From the NCBI GenBank assembly GCA_016584495.1, contig WAID01000004.1, positions 2,294,001 through 2,358,000 of the forward strand: a DNA stretch of 64,000 bases, written 5' to 3'. Shown here piece by piece: positions 11,151-22,600 of the stretch (positions are counted from its first letter, which is position 1; each line of letters begins with the position of its first letter). Below the pieces are notes generated by a model. It worked only from the letters and a program-made list of their open reading frames with translations, searched no databases and had not been told where the DNA came from. The DNA is from Celoporthe dispersa (lineage: Eukaryota; Ascomycota; Sordariomycetes; Diaporthales; Cryphonectriaceae). The translations under genes and the position numbers were made by a program.

Positions 11151-14100
11151 GTTGAAATATGCTTGTCTATGAACTGGTCCCAAGTCCACGAGGCGCCCTC
11201 CAACTGTCCTCGCGGCCCCTCTGGTGAGGATCAAGCGGTAATGGAGATGACCATGAACTGGATCCTGGCTGCGGCAGGTTATTGGTGCTCCCGCTGTGAA
11301 TGTTCTAGGTGATGTTCGTATGATACAAGCTCCTATGGGAGAATAATGGAGAAAGAGAAGATCGGGCGAGTTCTAGGTGGAAAGACAGAAAGTTGGTAAC
11401 TTTACAAATCGAAGGGTAGGTAGGGTTGTGTTCTCGTTGGGGCTGCGAGGACTCTTGCCATGGCACCTGCAGGGCTGCTCGGAAGGCGTGGGTTCTAGCG
11501 CACTAACCCCCTAGAGATGTATACAGTACCCGCTTCTCGGAGGTGGCCCTGTACCCTAGATGTACCCATCTTCCGATTACGGGCTCAGTGACTTGCAGAA
11601 TATACTGATAGCAGGCTGTAAAAGAAACTATGGGTCGCTGCAAAAGATGAGTCTATTTTCAGAGGTCAGAATGAGAGATATCCAGTCACAAGGTGAATGT
11701 TCTGAGCAAATGTACGGTCGGTCTTGGAAGCCATCGACTTATCAAGCCGACACACGCGGAGTACAGAGTACATAGAAGCATGGAGCTGCTGCAGGGCGAG
11801 ACCTGGGCATCGACAACCCCGCCCCGCCTCTGACAGGGCGTCGGCTCCTGCTGACGATTTGTCACTTGGCGAACATTCTGGAATCTCTTCCCCAGAAAAG
11901 ACACCATGTTATTATGTACAGGTACTGCGTGTCTGCAGAGCCTGAGTCACCGAGATGCCGGAGAAGGATGTTTGCGTGAATGAATAATTCGGTGAATTTC
12001 ATCGGTGTAATTGACATTTGTACGATTCTCGTAGATTTGGCTACGGCTCGAACTTGCTGCAGTTCCCTACCGGTACAATAGTGGTAATATCAATTCCCGA
12101 CTACATCATGTATACCCCGTTTGGCGGTGAGTATTTGCCATGCGCCCTCTTGGCCACGCCAATGGGAGATGACGACTTATTACTGAACGGTCTGGTGGTA
12201 TCTGAGAGGGTAGGTGACTTGACGCGTGGAGTACTCCGTACTCATGTTGTTAATGCAGAAAATTTGTCTACAACTGCTTATCATGCCTGATATGGCTGTC
12301 CGGGATGATATGACAGTAGCTATAAAAATTGATATGGATTTCCCCATCGGGCACATCTTGCTCAATTTTTCCACTGTATACAGTAGCCCATGTATGCAAC
12401 GAATGCATTCTCTATTTTGAGATGTGAAAACTTATACTTGAGCAGACGGTGTATGTTTGTGTTTAGCATCCTTCTCACCAGTTCTGCAATACTTAGCCGG
12501 AATAAACATGATGCAAGCTTAATCACGCATGGACTTCGGTAGTAACCTGAGCCTCTTATGTCCCAGGATGTACTGACACTTGTTGAGTATTGAGCAGACT
12601 ATAGGTCGCACGATTTTTTTTTTTTTCAACCCCCTCCTGTCATACTCGTCAATTATGTCGATTCTAGATAATGTTTGCGTTGTACACCAAGCGCTTGGGA
12701 GTCATCCACACATGAAAGACTCACCAAGAAACAGACAGACTAGATGTCTCGTTTTCTTTCTTTCCTCTCCTGTTCTTTCTTTTCCAAAGAAGGGATAGGG
12801 CTGCGATACTCTCTTCATTTGGAACGTCTCAAGATCGGAAACGAGAGGACTTTACTCCCGCGTGGATTGTCGCATCAATATTTTATAATCTAGTGATTTC
12901 GTCGAAAGTACACACAATTGTTTTGAATCTCTCTGTTTCTGACGTATCGACTGCCGACTGTCAAATTCATACCTACCTGGATGGAACGTTCCTCAACAGG
13001 TCCTGGGTAAAAAGACTGGAGAAGACTCATCGGCTTTTGCCAGTCTCACTTTGCCGCAGAGTATGACCAAAAGGCCAACGTCTGGGAGATACTTCAGCTC
13101 GTAGGCCAGACAAACTTCATTAAGGCATGGCGGTAGGAAGCTGTGGCCCTCTTGTCGAGCTTGAAAGTCTATACGATGTTGTTGAAGGATAACCCATGGT
13201 GGCACAAAAGCCCTGCAGAGGGGCTGCAGGTCGGGAGCAAGATATTACTCATCAGGGTGCATGCTACGAATGCGAAGACGGGACCTCAAATGCACTCCCC
13301 AACCACCATCAGGTGTACAATTAACAAGACAGCACACACATTTTCCCTCGCGTCTGCTTGTACCGGCGGAGAGTGTGAGTCGGAGAGCGAAGGCTTTGAG
13401 CTCATAGATCCTAATTAATTACTACTTGACACGGCAAAGGCTAGCAGCAATTTACACGAGGCCGCCAAAACAAGACGAGGACGGGACAAGCTCGGTGGCT
13501 CCATTGTTCTCAGACACACACCTTTCCGTTTGACTGAGTGGCCAAGGGGTACGAGAGATATGACCGGGAGGAGGTAGATGCAAATAAAAACCAGATAGGA
13601 GGGAATCAATATGGTTTTTATGCAAAGCATCAAAGAGATTTGTTTCCCTCCCGCCCCAAACAACACCACCTCCACTACCATCACCGAACCGATTTCCACC
13701 AAGAAAAAAGGCAGGGTAGGCAACGAAATTAAAAGTACCTAGGTACTTAATTCAAAACCAATTTCGAAAAAAATATCTCCCGAGAATGGAACGGTGATGT
13801 GGTGAAACCCATATTACATAAGTAAGCCAATAAGGCTGCAACACTTCCATCCCTTCCGTCGCCCACACGCTAGTCCTCTTCTCCTCCCTTCTTCTCAACA
13901 AACACGCCCCCGCCTCACTTCTTTCTACCAGACAGCCTAATCCAGCCCTCATGGACCTGTTTGGCACTGAGATTGAGGCAACAGTGACTCCCACTTCCCT
14001 GATATAAAAGCATCTATTTTGTTTTTTACAACATTAGCTGCGGCTCAGTTAGAGATAGCACCCTTTGCTATTGCAGGCAGCAGACATCGCGTATCATTCC

Positions 14101-14238
14101 ACAGCCATAGAAATACAGCACGACTTCAGCCGACCCCTACTCCGCGGAACGAGCATTGGGACTGACAACCTGTGTTGTCGAGGTAAACCATCAGACATCC
14201 GCTAACCTAAAGAGAAGGGACGCCGTAGCAGCTTCAAG
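11151..14238. other. 3.1 kb gene-poor intergenic region
   Basis: No frame here shows a known motif, consistent splice structure or codon use like the flanking genes. Visible items are a T-run at 12606-12617 and pyrimidine-rich stretches near 12750-12785 and 13860-13930. The 14000-14238 part is presumably the promoter and leader of the 558-aa gene. I see no tRNA or repeat. A non-coding RNA or a rapidly evolving small gene cannot be excluded. Confidence 0.5.
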
Positions 14239-15915
14239 ATGTCTACCTGTTCTGAAGCAAAACCTTCCTTTTCCTCGATCAGGGCCGATAATAAAGCCCT
14301 AAGCAGCGAGATCCTCGCCTTTGCGTCACGACAACAACAGACGCCAGCCCTGGCCAGCACCCAAGATGACGGGGCTAGAGACGGCGAAGAGGAGGTCAAA
14401 GAGTTTCTTCGTAAGCTCTACAAGCGTATATGCGATTTCCGGGTCTTTCGAGGCGCCCCATCAACGCCTGAGAAGCGGATCATCGCCACGTGGGAGAGCT
14501 TCCTGGACCCGGTCAGGTCTCTCGCCGCTGTTCAACCCGACGGGCTCATGATGGCAGCTCGCATGGTCCTCTATCTTGCCAGGGCCTTTCAGCAGAACTC
14601 GAACCTCGCCGCCATTCTCCCCGACTCGGCGGTCACCATGAGGCCGATCGAGCATCGTTTTGTTTTCCTGCTCGCTCTGGATGACGCGCTTCTAACCTTC
14701 CTCACTGCACTATGGGAACGGAGTAAACATCGGGCGACGTTCAAATGGGTCTACACCGCCCATCCGGTCCAAGAATCTTATCAAACGCGCTTTCTGCCAG
14801 AAGACATCAGAAACGACCAGTCCGCGCTCCAGGAATTCCGTGATCAGAAGCAAAGGGAACGAGTCAACGCCGCGTGCCTGACGAGGCTGCACGAGTTGAC
14901 GCCTGCCAATGGTGTTGTCGGTGGGCGACTGTGGCAACGACCAGACGGCAACAGGAGAGACATCTCCCGCCATCCAGAAGCTACGCGATGGCGCCACTAC
15001 AAGGAGAAAGACGGCCGTCAGCTGCTGGGGTGGCAGTACATTGGCTCGGATGGACCGATCAGAGCGAATTACGAGTATCAGCTTGTCGACGAAAGTGTCT
15101 ATCCCGAGAAGAAAAAGCTGCGCTCACGCTATATCTTCCGACGGTCCCGACAGTTCATCGTGGACGCCCGGAGAATCGCAACGCGGAATCTCTATATTGA
15201 TCGTCTCGTCTCGGCCCGAAACGTGCTGGCAAGACGCCTCCCGGTCGAGCTACAAGACGAGATCCTGGGGTACCTGAACGTGGAAGAGCCGCCCGAGCAC
15301 CCGTATTTCAGCAAGCTGGACCTGTCCAGTGTATACCGGCCCTTTCCGGTCATCAGCAGCACAAGCTGTAGCGAGTGTCGTCACCTGAGCAACAAGGGCA
15401 CCGACAAGATGGTTAAGCTGACATGCCCTCGCAAAAGCATCACGCTCTGGAATATACCCCTGCGAGCATTCCACACGTTGCACCCTCTGGATTCAAACAC
15501 ATGGGGCCTCTGTGCGCAAAAGAACCACTGCGCAGGTCATCACGGTGACTCGTCGTGGCATATGCAAAAGGGCCTGGGAGACTATGTCGACCAAATCGTG
15601 GATGACCGCTGCGGGCCAGGCGTCTCCTTGACCGACATCAGTCTAGGTCCTACGATGGATGATTTCTATGCACTCGCGCTCGAGACGGACAAGAACATCC
15701 GGAGAAAAGCCGCACTGCCGTGGGACCTAGTACCGGGACATAATGAGGTGGAGGAAGAGGACAAGGTGAGCGTGGCAGGATTGCCAATAGTGATGGCGTG
15801 GCGCGAGGACATGCCACTGCTCCCGAGCCCATGGGGACGTGTCACCTGGATGATTGGGCGTACGAGACAACAAGAAGCCAGGGCGCTGGAGGCCCTCAGA
15901 AAAGTTAGAAGCTGA
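14239..15915 (+). CDS. Hypothetical protein, 558 aa, with an F-box-like segment and a Cys/His cluster
   Basis: I do not recognise this family. It is an uninterrupted single-exon frame with strong codon structure and a reasonable start context (caagATGtc). The first about 55 residues are polar and Ser/Gln-rich. The middle is helical and rich in Arg/Leu, with DALLTFLTALWERSKHRATF. Around residue 335 comes ARRLPVELQDEILGYLNVEE, which resembles the start of an F-box or 2EXR motif (LP-x-E-[LI]-x-[DE]-x-I-L). After it are scattered cysteines and histidines: CSECRHL, LTCP and then CAQKNHCAGHH, possibly a metal site. The C-terminus has no signal or membrane segment. The gene is followed 190 bp later by the PEP-mutase-family gene on the same strand. 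An adaptor for ubiquitin ligation is one inference, but weak. Confidence 0.7.
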   Translation: MSTCSEAKPSFSSIRADNKALSSEILAFASRQQQTPALASTQDDGARDGEEEVKEFLRKLYKRICDFRVFRGAPSTPEKRIIATWESFLDPVRSLAAVQPDGLMMAARMVLYLARAFQQNSNLAAILPDSAVTMRPIEHRFVFLLALDDALLTFLTALWERSKHRATFKWVYTAHPVQESYQTRFLPEDIRNDQSALQEFRDQKQRERVNAACLTRLHELTPANGVVGGRLWQRPDGNRRDISRHPEATRWRHYKEKDGRQLLGWQYIGSDGPIRANYEYQLVDESVYPEKKKLRSRYIFRRSRQFIVDARRIATRNLYIDRLVSARNVLARRLPVELQDEILGYLNVEEPPEHPYFSKLDLSSVYRPFPVISSTSCSECRHLSNKGTDKMVKLTCPRKSITLWNIPLRAFHTLHPLDSNTWGLCAQKNHCAGHHGDSSWHMQKGLGDYVDQIVDDRCGPGVSLTDISLGPTMDDFYALALETDKNIRRKAALPWDLVPGHNEVEEEDKVSVAGLPIVMAWREDMPLLPSPWGRVTWMIGRTRQQEARALEALRKVRS

Positions 15916-16105
15916 TCCTCAAGCGGACGAACGGACGAACCAAGCATTGCGCTTCGACCTGCTCTTTCTTCATATGAATCAATCCGTCCGCGCACCGGGT
16001 TTGCCGGGAATTGATCACCCTCCCCCAGATCCCGTTTGGAGAACTCGCCACAACTCATTCATTACCCACAGAGCACGCGAGGACCCTCCCTTCCCCCCTC
16101 TGACC

Positions 16106-17059
16106 ATGAGCCACTTTCTCGAGAAGCCTCTGCGCCACGGCATCCTCCAGGGCACGTCGAGCATGTCTACACCAAAGCCACCCCTGAAGTCCATGGTCGA
16201 CATGCTCCGGGCCCGACTTGACCGCGGCAACCCCGCAATCGCCATGGCCGCACACAATCCGCTCGCAGCCAAGCTCGCCGCCGAAGCAGGATACGGCGCC
16301 ATCTGGGTCAGCGGCTTCGAGCTGTCAGCATCGCACGCCGTGCCGGACGCGAGCATCCTATCCATGACCCACCACCTGGAGGCTACGCGGGCGATGCGGC
16401 AGGCGGTGCAGGACCGCATCCCCCTGGTCGTCGACATGGACACCGGCTTCGGGAACGCGGTGAGCGTGGCCTACGCTGTCCCGCAGTTCACGGCCGCGGG
16501 CGCCGCCGCCGTCGTCCTCGAGGACAAGTCGTTCCCCAAGGACAGCAGCCTGCGCGTCGGCGGGCGGCAGGTGCTGGTGCCGGTCGAGGAGTTCCAGGGC
16601 AAGATCAGGGCGGCAAGGGACGCAGCCGACGTGCTGGTCGTCGCGAGGACGGAGGCGCTCATCGCGGGCCAGGGCCAGGACGAGGCTATCAGGCGGGCGC
16701 TGGCGTACGCTGAGGCGGGTGCTGACGCTGTGCTGATACATAGCAAGCAGGAGACACCGGAGGAGATCTTGTCCTTCTGCCGGGCCTGGCCCCAGGGTCA
16801 GGTGCCGCTGGTGATTGTCCCGACGACCTACCCACAGCTGTCTTTCCGCGAGGTTGGCGAGCTCAACAGGGTCGGTCTGATCATCTGTGGCAACCATGCC
16901 ATCCGGGCCGCCGTGTCTGCCATGAGGCGGGTCTTTGCTCGTATCCTGGACGATGGAGGGCTGGCTGGCGCTGAGGATGAGATTGTGCCTGTGTCAGACA
17001 TTTTTGATCTGCAGGGGGACAGTCACATGCGTGACCTGGAGAAGTCATACTTGCGTTGA
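16106..17059 (+). CDS. PEP mutase / phosphonopyruvate hydrolase family enzyme (isocitrate lyase superfamily)
   Basis: TIM-barrel enzyme acting on phosphoenolpyruvate or phosphonopyruvate-type substrates. Start chosen at ATG 16106 (good context gaccATGag), giving 317 residues; the internal ATG at 16163 is also plausible. Diagnostic blocks are WVSGFELS (residues 67-74), the Mg-binding DMDTGFGN (110-117), the gating-loop EDKSFPKDSS (139-148), ARTEALI (180-186), LIHSK and VPTTYPQLS. True PEP mutases carry EDK-x5-N-S; here the Asn position is Ser (codon 16544-16546). From memory, phosphonopyruvate hydrolase has Thr at the same site, so a hydrolase is at least as likely as a mutase. No phosphonopyruvate decarboxylase or other phosphonate gene is adjacent. 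No intron and no organelle signal was recognised. Family placement is firm, the reaction is not. Confidence 0.88.
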   Translation: MSHFLEKPLRHGILQGTSSMSTPKPPLKSMVDMLRARLDRGNPAIAMAAHNPLAAKLAAEAGYGAIWVSGFELSASHAVPDASILSMTHHLEATRAMRQAVQDRIPLVVDMDTGFGNAVSVAYAVPQFTAAGAAAVVLEDKSFPKDSSLRVGGRQVLVPVEEFQGKIRAARDAADVLVVARTEALIAGQGQDEAIRRALAYAEAGADAVLIHSKQETPEEILSFCRAWPQGQVPLVIVPTTYPQLSFREVGELNRVGLIICGNHAIRAAVSAMRRVFARILDDGGLAGAEDEIVPVSDIFDLQGDSHMRDLEKSYLR

Positions 17060-17476
17060 GGCTTTTTAGAGGCAGATGGCTTAGGATAGAGTCATTGGGA
17101 CGTTATCGATATTGGGTTGGCAATGATCAAGTGATAGTATTAAGTCGGACATGGGAAAACACGTCTATATCTTCTCCTCGCATCCAGTCCCCTATTGTCA
17201 AAACCAAGCGCAATGATGTGACTGGCATCTTTGACCTGGCCTGCCTTGTCCACCTCGACAACGTACTCAGGGTCTTGGCTGTTTCCATCGCTTGCGAACA
17301 TTTTCAAACCTATTGCTTAATCTCTGCGCACTGATTGCAGGTGAAGGCTTGAGCCACTGCCACAAGACATGTTGTGGCACTTCAGGTATAGCTAGCTGCC
17401 GAGACTGCAATAATATAATAGTGTCCATTTCTGCCGGATTCGGAATTGCTATAGATTCTATTATCAACAAATGCTA
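17060..17476. other. Intergenic, contains left copy of a 74-bp direct repeat
   Basis: Convergent gap between the PEP-mutase-family gene and the alpha/beta hydrolase. The only feature seen is the repeat copy at 17181-17254. Confidence 0.6.
17181..17254 (+). repeat. Degenerate 74-bp direct repeat, copy 1
   Basis: Aligns without gaps to 19182-19255, with 13 mismatches in 74 positions by my count, 10 of them transitions. The shared core reads CAATGATGTGACTG followed by TTGACCTGGCCTG. The copies flank the alpha/beta hydrolase gene and have the same orientation. Confidence 0.85.
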
Positions 17477-18820
17477 CTACCGTTGCCACCCTTCCAGAAC
17501 TCGCGATAACGCCCCGTATTGTGGCAAAAGCACGGTATCGTGGCTCGTCTCGGGGACTATCTCGCTCTCGTACACAAGACGCCTGTGTTGATCATTTGTG
17601 GGATGCTCAGCCACAGCGAACGCCCGAAAGCACTCATCGAAGTACTTTCGGCCCCCGTCTCCTATCAGTAAATCTGTCTCTGCCCAGAAAACCTTGATGC
17701 CGAGCTGAGTCTGGCCGGCCAGGGTATCCGGCGCGGGCTCGTTGTTCTCTCCCGGAGCTGCTCGTCGACAGGAGTCCTGCAGCTTCGCTTCCAATGCGTC
17801 GGGATAACGCTCGTAGTCATCAGCAATACCCCATGACCCTGCAACATCTTTCTTCAGACACAGCAGCGCTTCCTGGCTGGCGCCAGCTGTGCTCTCGCTA
17901 AACGCAGCTTTGAGCATCGCCTTGGATCGCGCAGCACTCTCAGCCGCCGACACACCCAGGTATTCCTGGCACAGGTCGTCGCGCTCATGCTTCTCTCTTG
18001 ACTGCTGCGGGTCTGCACTTCCTCCGCTGCGGAACGCCGAAGCAAACGGCGCAGATACGTTGCCAGTCACTACGCCTGAGAGATGAACAGTGGGAGCGAT
18101 CTTGCTGTTGACAAACCGGACGACGCTGTCGAAGTTGTTGATGAGCGACGAGGGTAGATACGACGAGATGGAGAGCAGGGTCACACCGGAGTGATCTGGC
18201 GCCACCCACGGCGAAAATAGGTACAAGTTGCAGTCGGACGGCGGCAGGATCCAGGGCATGTGGTACAGCGTGTTGAGCGCGTAGATGGCGCCGCAGCTGT
18301 GTGCTACTAGCGACATGTGCTGCACACCCAGAACGCGCATCAGGGCAGGCACTGTCTCAAGCCAGATAGACAGGCGGGAGGCGGGGTCGACAGGGGTCGA
18401 TCCACCCAAGCCAGGCCTGAGTCTTAGGCATCAGTGTACTTTCTCTAGCAGGGCGCTGCATCGAAACGTGGAGCTGCCTCACCTGTCAGTCACGACGATC
18501 CTCAGGCCCAGCTTGTCTCCGAGGTGATCCGCTATGGTCGCTAGGAATCTGCCGCCGAACATGCCGCCGATAAGGAGAACGGTCGGCGCGTCGGTGCTGT
18601 CTCGACCGCCGACGGCGTAGTGGACATTGAGCTCGCCATGGCTGTCCGTCGCAGGGAGGGTGAAAATGCGATTGAACTTATCCAGCTTGACGAACGCTTC
18701 CGCGCGAGTCCTGAGCTCTGGTGATGCCATGAAGAAAGAGTCTGGCGCTTCTTTTCCCGTAGAAATCGCGCCGCTTAAGTCGAACTTGTACCGAATTGAG
18801 TTAACTGAATGTTGATGCAA
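17477..18820 (-). CDS. Alpha/beta-hydrolase-fold protein
   Basis: Probable serine hydrolase of unknown substrate, 425 residues. Exon 1 18820-18483 and exon 2 18416-17477 are joined across a GTGAGG / ACTCAG intron in phase 2, giving RPGLGGS at the junction, the classic DRPGxGxS strand of this fold. The oxyanion/core strand is APTVLLIGGMFGG. The nucleophile elbow is LVAHSCGAIYAL (Ser in H-S-C-G, so Ala replaces the first Gly of GxSxG). An acid candidate is in AETDLLIGDGG and the His candidate in ETSHDTVLLP near the C-terminus. A long insertion between nucleophile and acid forms a lid-like segment rich in Ala/Ser/Glu. There is no signal peptide. It is bracketed by the two copies of a 74-bp repeat, which may mark past duplication or insertion. 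A start at MASPELRTRAE (18728) is an alternative. Confidence 0.82.
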
Positions 18821-19655
18821 CTCCTAGTGACTGATTGCTAGTCTTCCAGGTTAGGCCTATGGGTAAGCTGGCAAGAAGGCGGCGGGACGTCGAGATGGGG
18901 TGATGTCTAAGTAGTGGTCCAAGGGGCAGCAGGGTGGAAAGTTGTTCAAAGGCAAGAATTGATAGTCTCCTGAGTGGTTGGCTAAACCAGTTCTATCCCT
19001 GAAATATGTAAGCGCTTGTTTTATTCTAATATTAGATTCAGCTTCTGGCTTTTTAATTCTGCTATTTTACATAACTCGTTTTATAATTTGCATATTAGAC
19101 ATTTATAATAAGAACTTGAAAAGGCGGATAGCTTCGAGATTGTTTCGTAAAAAACAGAAGAAGAAAGAAAAAAAGAAAGGGAATCCATTCCTCTGCTGTC
19201 AAGACTAAGCACAATGATGTGACTGACGTCCTTGACCTGGCCTGGCCTGTCCACCAGGCGCCCGATACGTTTGTAGTCTTCATTCGCAACAGACAAGGGG
19301 AGCGGGGCATTGGCTGGCTATGCCATAGATGTATTATTGCGGGACTTCATGACTCCTTCTGCCTCAGATCGATCAGCTATATTTATTCTACTACTGGTCC
19401 GGATGATTCGAGCCATACGCAAGAGAAAGCCAACTCCGTGACGCCCCTCCTGACCGAGTAGCCAAGTACAAGTAATGGATAACTCATTCTGATATCCCTT
19501 TAGGTGTCATTTACACTCAAAGGCTAGTAGTTATGCATCTTCGTTGTGCTTGCTATGCGTCATGTGCTGCGTCCGATGGAAGTCTGGATGTAATTACTTG
19601 ATCGTAAAACAATATGAGTCCCTAGCCAGCCAGCACTCTAGATAGCTTCAGCTTT
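18821..19655. other. Intergenic, contains right copy of the 74-bp repeat
   Basis: Promoter side of the alpha/beta hydrolase and 3' side of the NLR-like gene. It is AT-rich around 19010-19120 with an A/G tract at 19153-19180, and holds the repeat copy at 19182-19255. No gene was recognised. Confidence 0.6.
19182..19255 (+). repeat. Degenerate 74-bp direct repeat, copy 2
   Basis: Partner of 17181-17254, same strand, same length, no gaps. Most differences are C/T or G/A, as expected of old repeats aged by RIP or deamination. An AT-rich stretch and a purine tract lie immediately 5'. Confidence 0.85.
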
Positions 19656-22600
19656 TCAGGCCGTTCGGTCCTCCTTTCTTTCCATTCTTATCTCTTCAGA
19701 GTCCCAGGATAGAAACCGAGTCTCAGGCAAATCATGGGTAAATAATGCTGGAGAAGACCCTTGAAGCCCTTCATCTTGGTATGAGGCTTGATACTGGTCT
19801 AACAGGCTGGGTATCCTCATAACCATCGAAGTTTCTTCCTGGCTTTTTGCAGAGGCATTCGTGATGTTTTTGATGTCGCTGTTGTTGGGTACCTTCGTTT
19901 CTCTCCGTATTGACTTCCGTGGTATTGCCAACTCATGTTTCTGTCGTGTATGCTTTTGAAGTGTCTGGCTCGACAGGAATGGAGGGTATTGGCATGATGG
20001 AAATTCGCATCGGTATCTGCGGATATGACCGAGCTCGTGGTCAATACGAAGCTTCTCTGACTCGAAGCCTGCTGTCGCTCGGGGGCAGAATCGAAGTCTG
20101 CATGTATAAGTTGAAGTGCGATAATCGTTCCGAAATCTGTTTAGCTCCTGAGCGGACACGCCTGAAATTTCTGACTCGCGGAGGATATAGCAGAGCAGTC
20201 TTTGGTAGTGAGAAAGAAGGGCATAGTCAGGAGCCTTTACTAGAGCTCTCATCTCGTCATCACCTACTACGGGGCCATCGGCTGATTGGGCTTGTTCCAA
20301 AGCTAAGAAAAGTTAATGATTAATTGCGCGCTTTTGGGATCTTATGCATGTGACTAACCATTCTCTTGTTTGAGATCTTCCTCGAGTTGCTTCAGCGACC
20401 TGGCTCCTATCGCCGCTTGAACTAATGTGTAGACAGCCCCAGAATTCTTCAAATGATGTAATCTCGGCTCTTTTGATGAGTCTTCTGCTTCCAAAATGTT
20501 GCTTGGTTGTCCGGATATGCTAGTGAGTCGTTCTGATAAGAGGCAAAGTCGATCATGCAGAGCTGATGGTATGTCCAGACCACGTCCTGAATCAGCCACA
20601 CACAAGACGTAGTCGGTCCAGTGTTCAACGGAGTATATTTGTATCCCGTACACTCCCCCTGATAATTAGGCGACATGCCTGCTGGTGGTTTTCATCTATC
20701 AGCCTTAGGCTGGAAAGAAGACAGGTGACAGAAGCAAGACAGTGTTGGCGCAATGCCGCTTCTTCGTCAAGTACTAGATTCGTTGAGGAGTCTTGAAGAA
20801 AGCTAAGTGTTGACAAGTACTGGTTAGCTCAGGTCATTGCGACTAGTATCAGATGTCAATGACTTACGACTTGACGGACACATGGATGAATGACAGCGTG
20901 TTGTCACTGCGTTCCTCGACCAGCGATCTGCAGATGTCGACAACGAACTCAGGGGCTGGCAGCTCTACGTCAGTCTGGCCAGACGAGAATGCCAGGGCTG
21001 ACAGTAGCTCGAGTTTTCGCAATGGACGCCTCGAGTATGCGATCCAGCCAAGGATGCATTGAATATGCTTCTTGGAATTCGGGTCAAGCGGTGCCAGAAT
21101 TTGGGCCAGGAGTCTTTGGTAGCTGTCCGGCAGTGAGTTGATGCCTAGAAGCATGGTCGGAAGAAGCTCTTGACTCACAAATCAGATAGCTCCTTAGGCA
21201 AGTAATGAATCGAGTCTTGCAGTTCATCGCCGCGGATGAAGACATTGTTGCTGATGTAGTCTAGAACGAGGCGGGCGTATAAGAACATGCCTATATAGCA
21301 AGCTGTGTTAGCTTACAATATCCGACTCGATTTGGAACATCCAGACTATCCAATGGAGACTTGAAGTCAAATAAAAAATGTCACTCACCGTCTGCCTTCA
21401 GTGTGATATGAAGGCCTATGTCATGCACCTGTCGAGCGTCTAATCCCAGCTGCTTAAATCTAGTATGCAAACCCCTCAGCCTTTGCGTACAGTATTCTTC
21501 GATGGCAGCGTTCAATGATTCTTTCTCCTCCGTAAGCGAGACATTTGGTTTCCTGCGAAGTGCTCGGGACATGGTTGAAGAAGGTCGACTCGAGACGAGG
21601 ACTTTGCACACCACCCTACCCGACGCAGATGTTTTTGAGATGAGCTGCCTCATAAGACTCAACAATCGACCCTGAGAGTTGGGTGAATCTTCGCGAAGCT
21701 CATCCACGCCGTCTAGGATTATCCAGATAAAGGATTCTTGGACCGCATCTTCTGCAGAGCTCGTCAGGAGAGCCAAGAATAGCTGCTCAAGTTGTGCTAA
21801 CGTCGTCGATTTTCTCTTGAGAACATATTCGTCGTAGACGTGCCCTGCCAAGATTGAATCCCGACGTAGTAACTGTTCAATGAGAGACTTTAGGATCTGC
21901 TCATATTCCGATGACTTTGGAGAAGTGTTCATGCAAAAGTGATAGAGCACAGTTGAGTGCACTGAAGCTTGCATGAACCTGATTAGCTGCGTCGATATTA
22001 CGCTTTTCCCAGAACCAGCAGTGCCCGACAACCAAAGCATAGGGGTTTCTGGCTTTCGCTGCAGCCAGGACCGGATTTTGGCGTTCTTGAGGATCCATGC
22101 ACATGTGCCCGAGTACTTGTCGCCATGGTCGGCGATGGACTCAAAAATAGTCAGTTGGTCGGAGTCGTCTATGCGTAGCCATGACTGGACGGCATGGAAT
22201 TCTCTGGCCGTCTGCTCCTTAGCGTCGTGGTCGAGTTTCTCAAGACTAGCCTTCCGCCACGCATCCAGGCCCTGGCGCATGTTGCGTGCTTCTGCAATGT
22301 CTCGGGCATTCGCTTCTTTGTCGATTAGGTCTTCGTGTCGCTTCATATCCTCTATTATGTTGTCAAATCGTCTTTGAAATCTCCCCCATGATGTAAGGAA
22401 CAAGAGTTTCCAGCCTGACGTAGAAAGATTAGAATTGGACAGTGGAAGAGCAAGCGCTTGGGATGTAATAAGGCATGCACCACTTACCACTTCGACGGAT
22501 AAATATATAAGCATGCCTGTGGAATTCCAGTAAATCTACATAGAACGCCGCGAGTACTTCATAGAATTTCGTATCGCCGTAGAAAGCGTCTTTAAGGATC

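Noticed and set aside
15854..16105. N-terminal extension of the PEP-mutase-family frame
   Set aside because: It overlaps the end of the upstream 558-aa gene, has low complexity, and the ATG at 16106 starts close to the family N-terminus.
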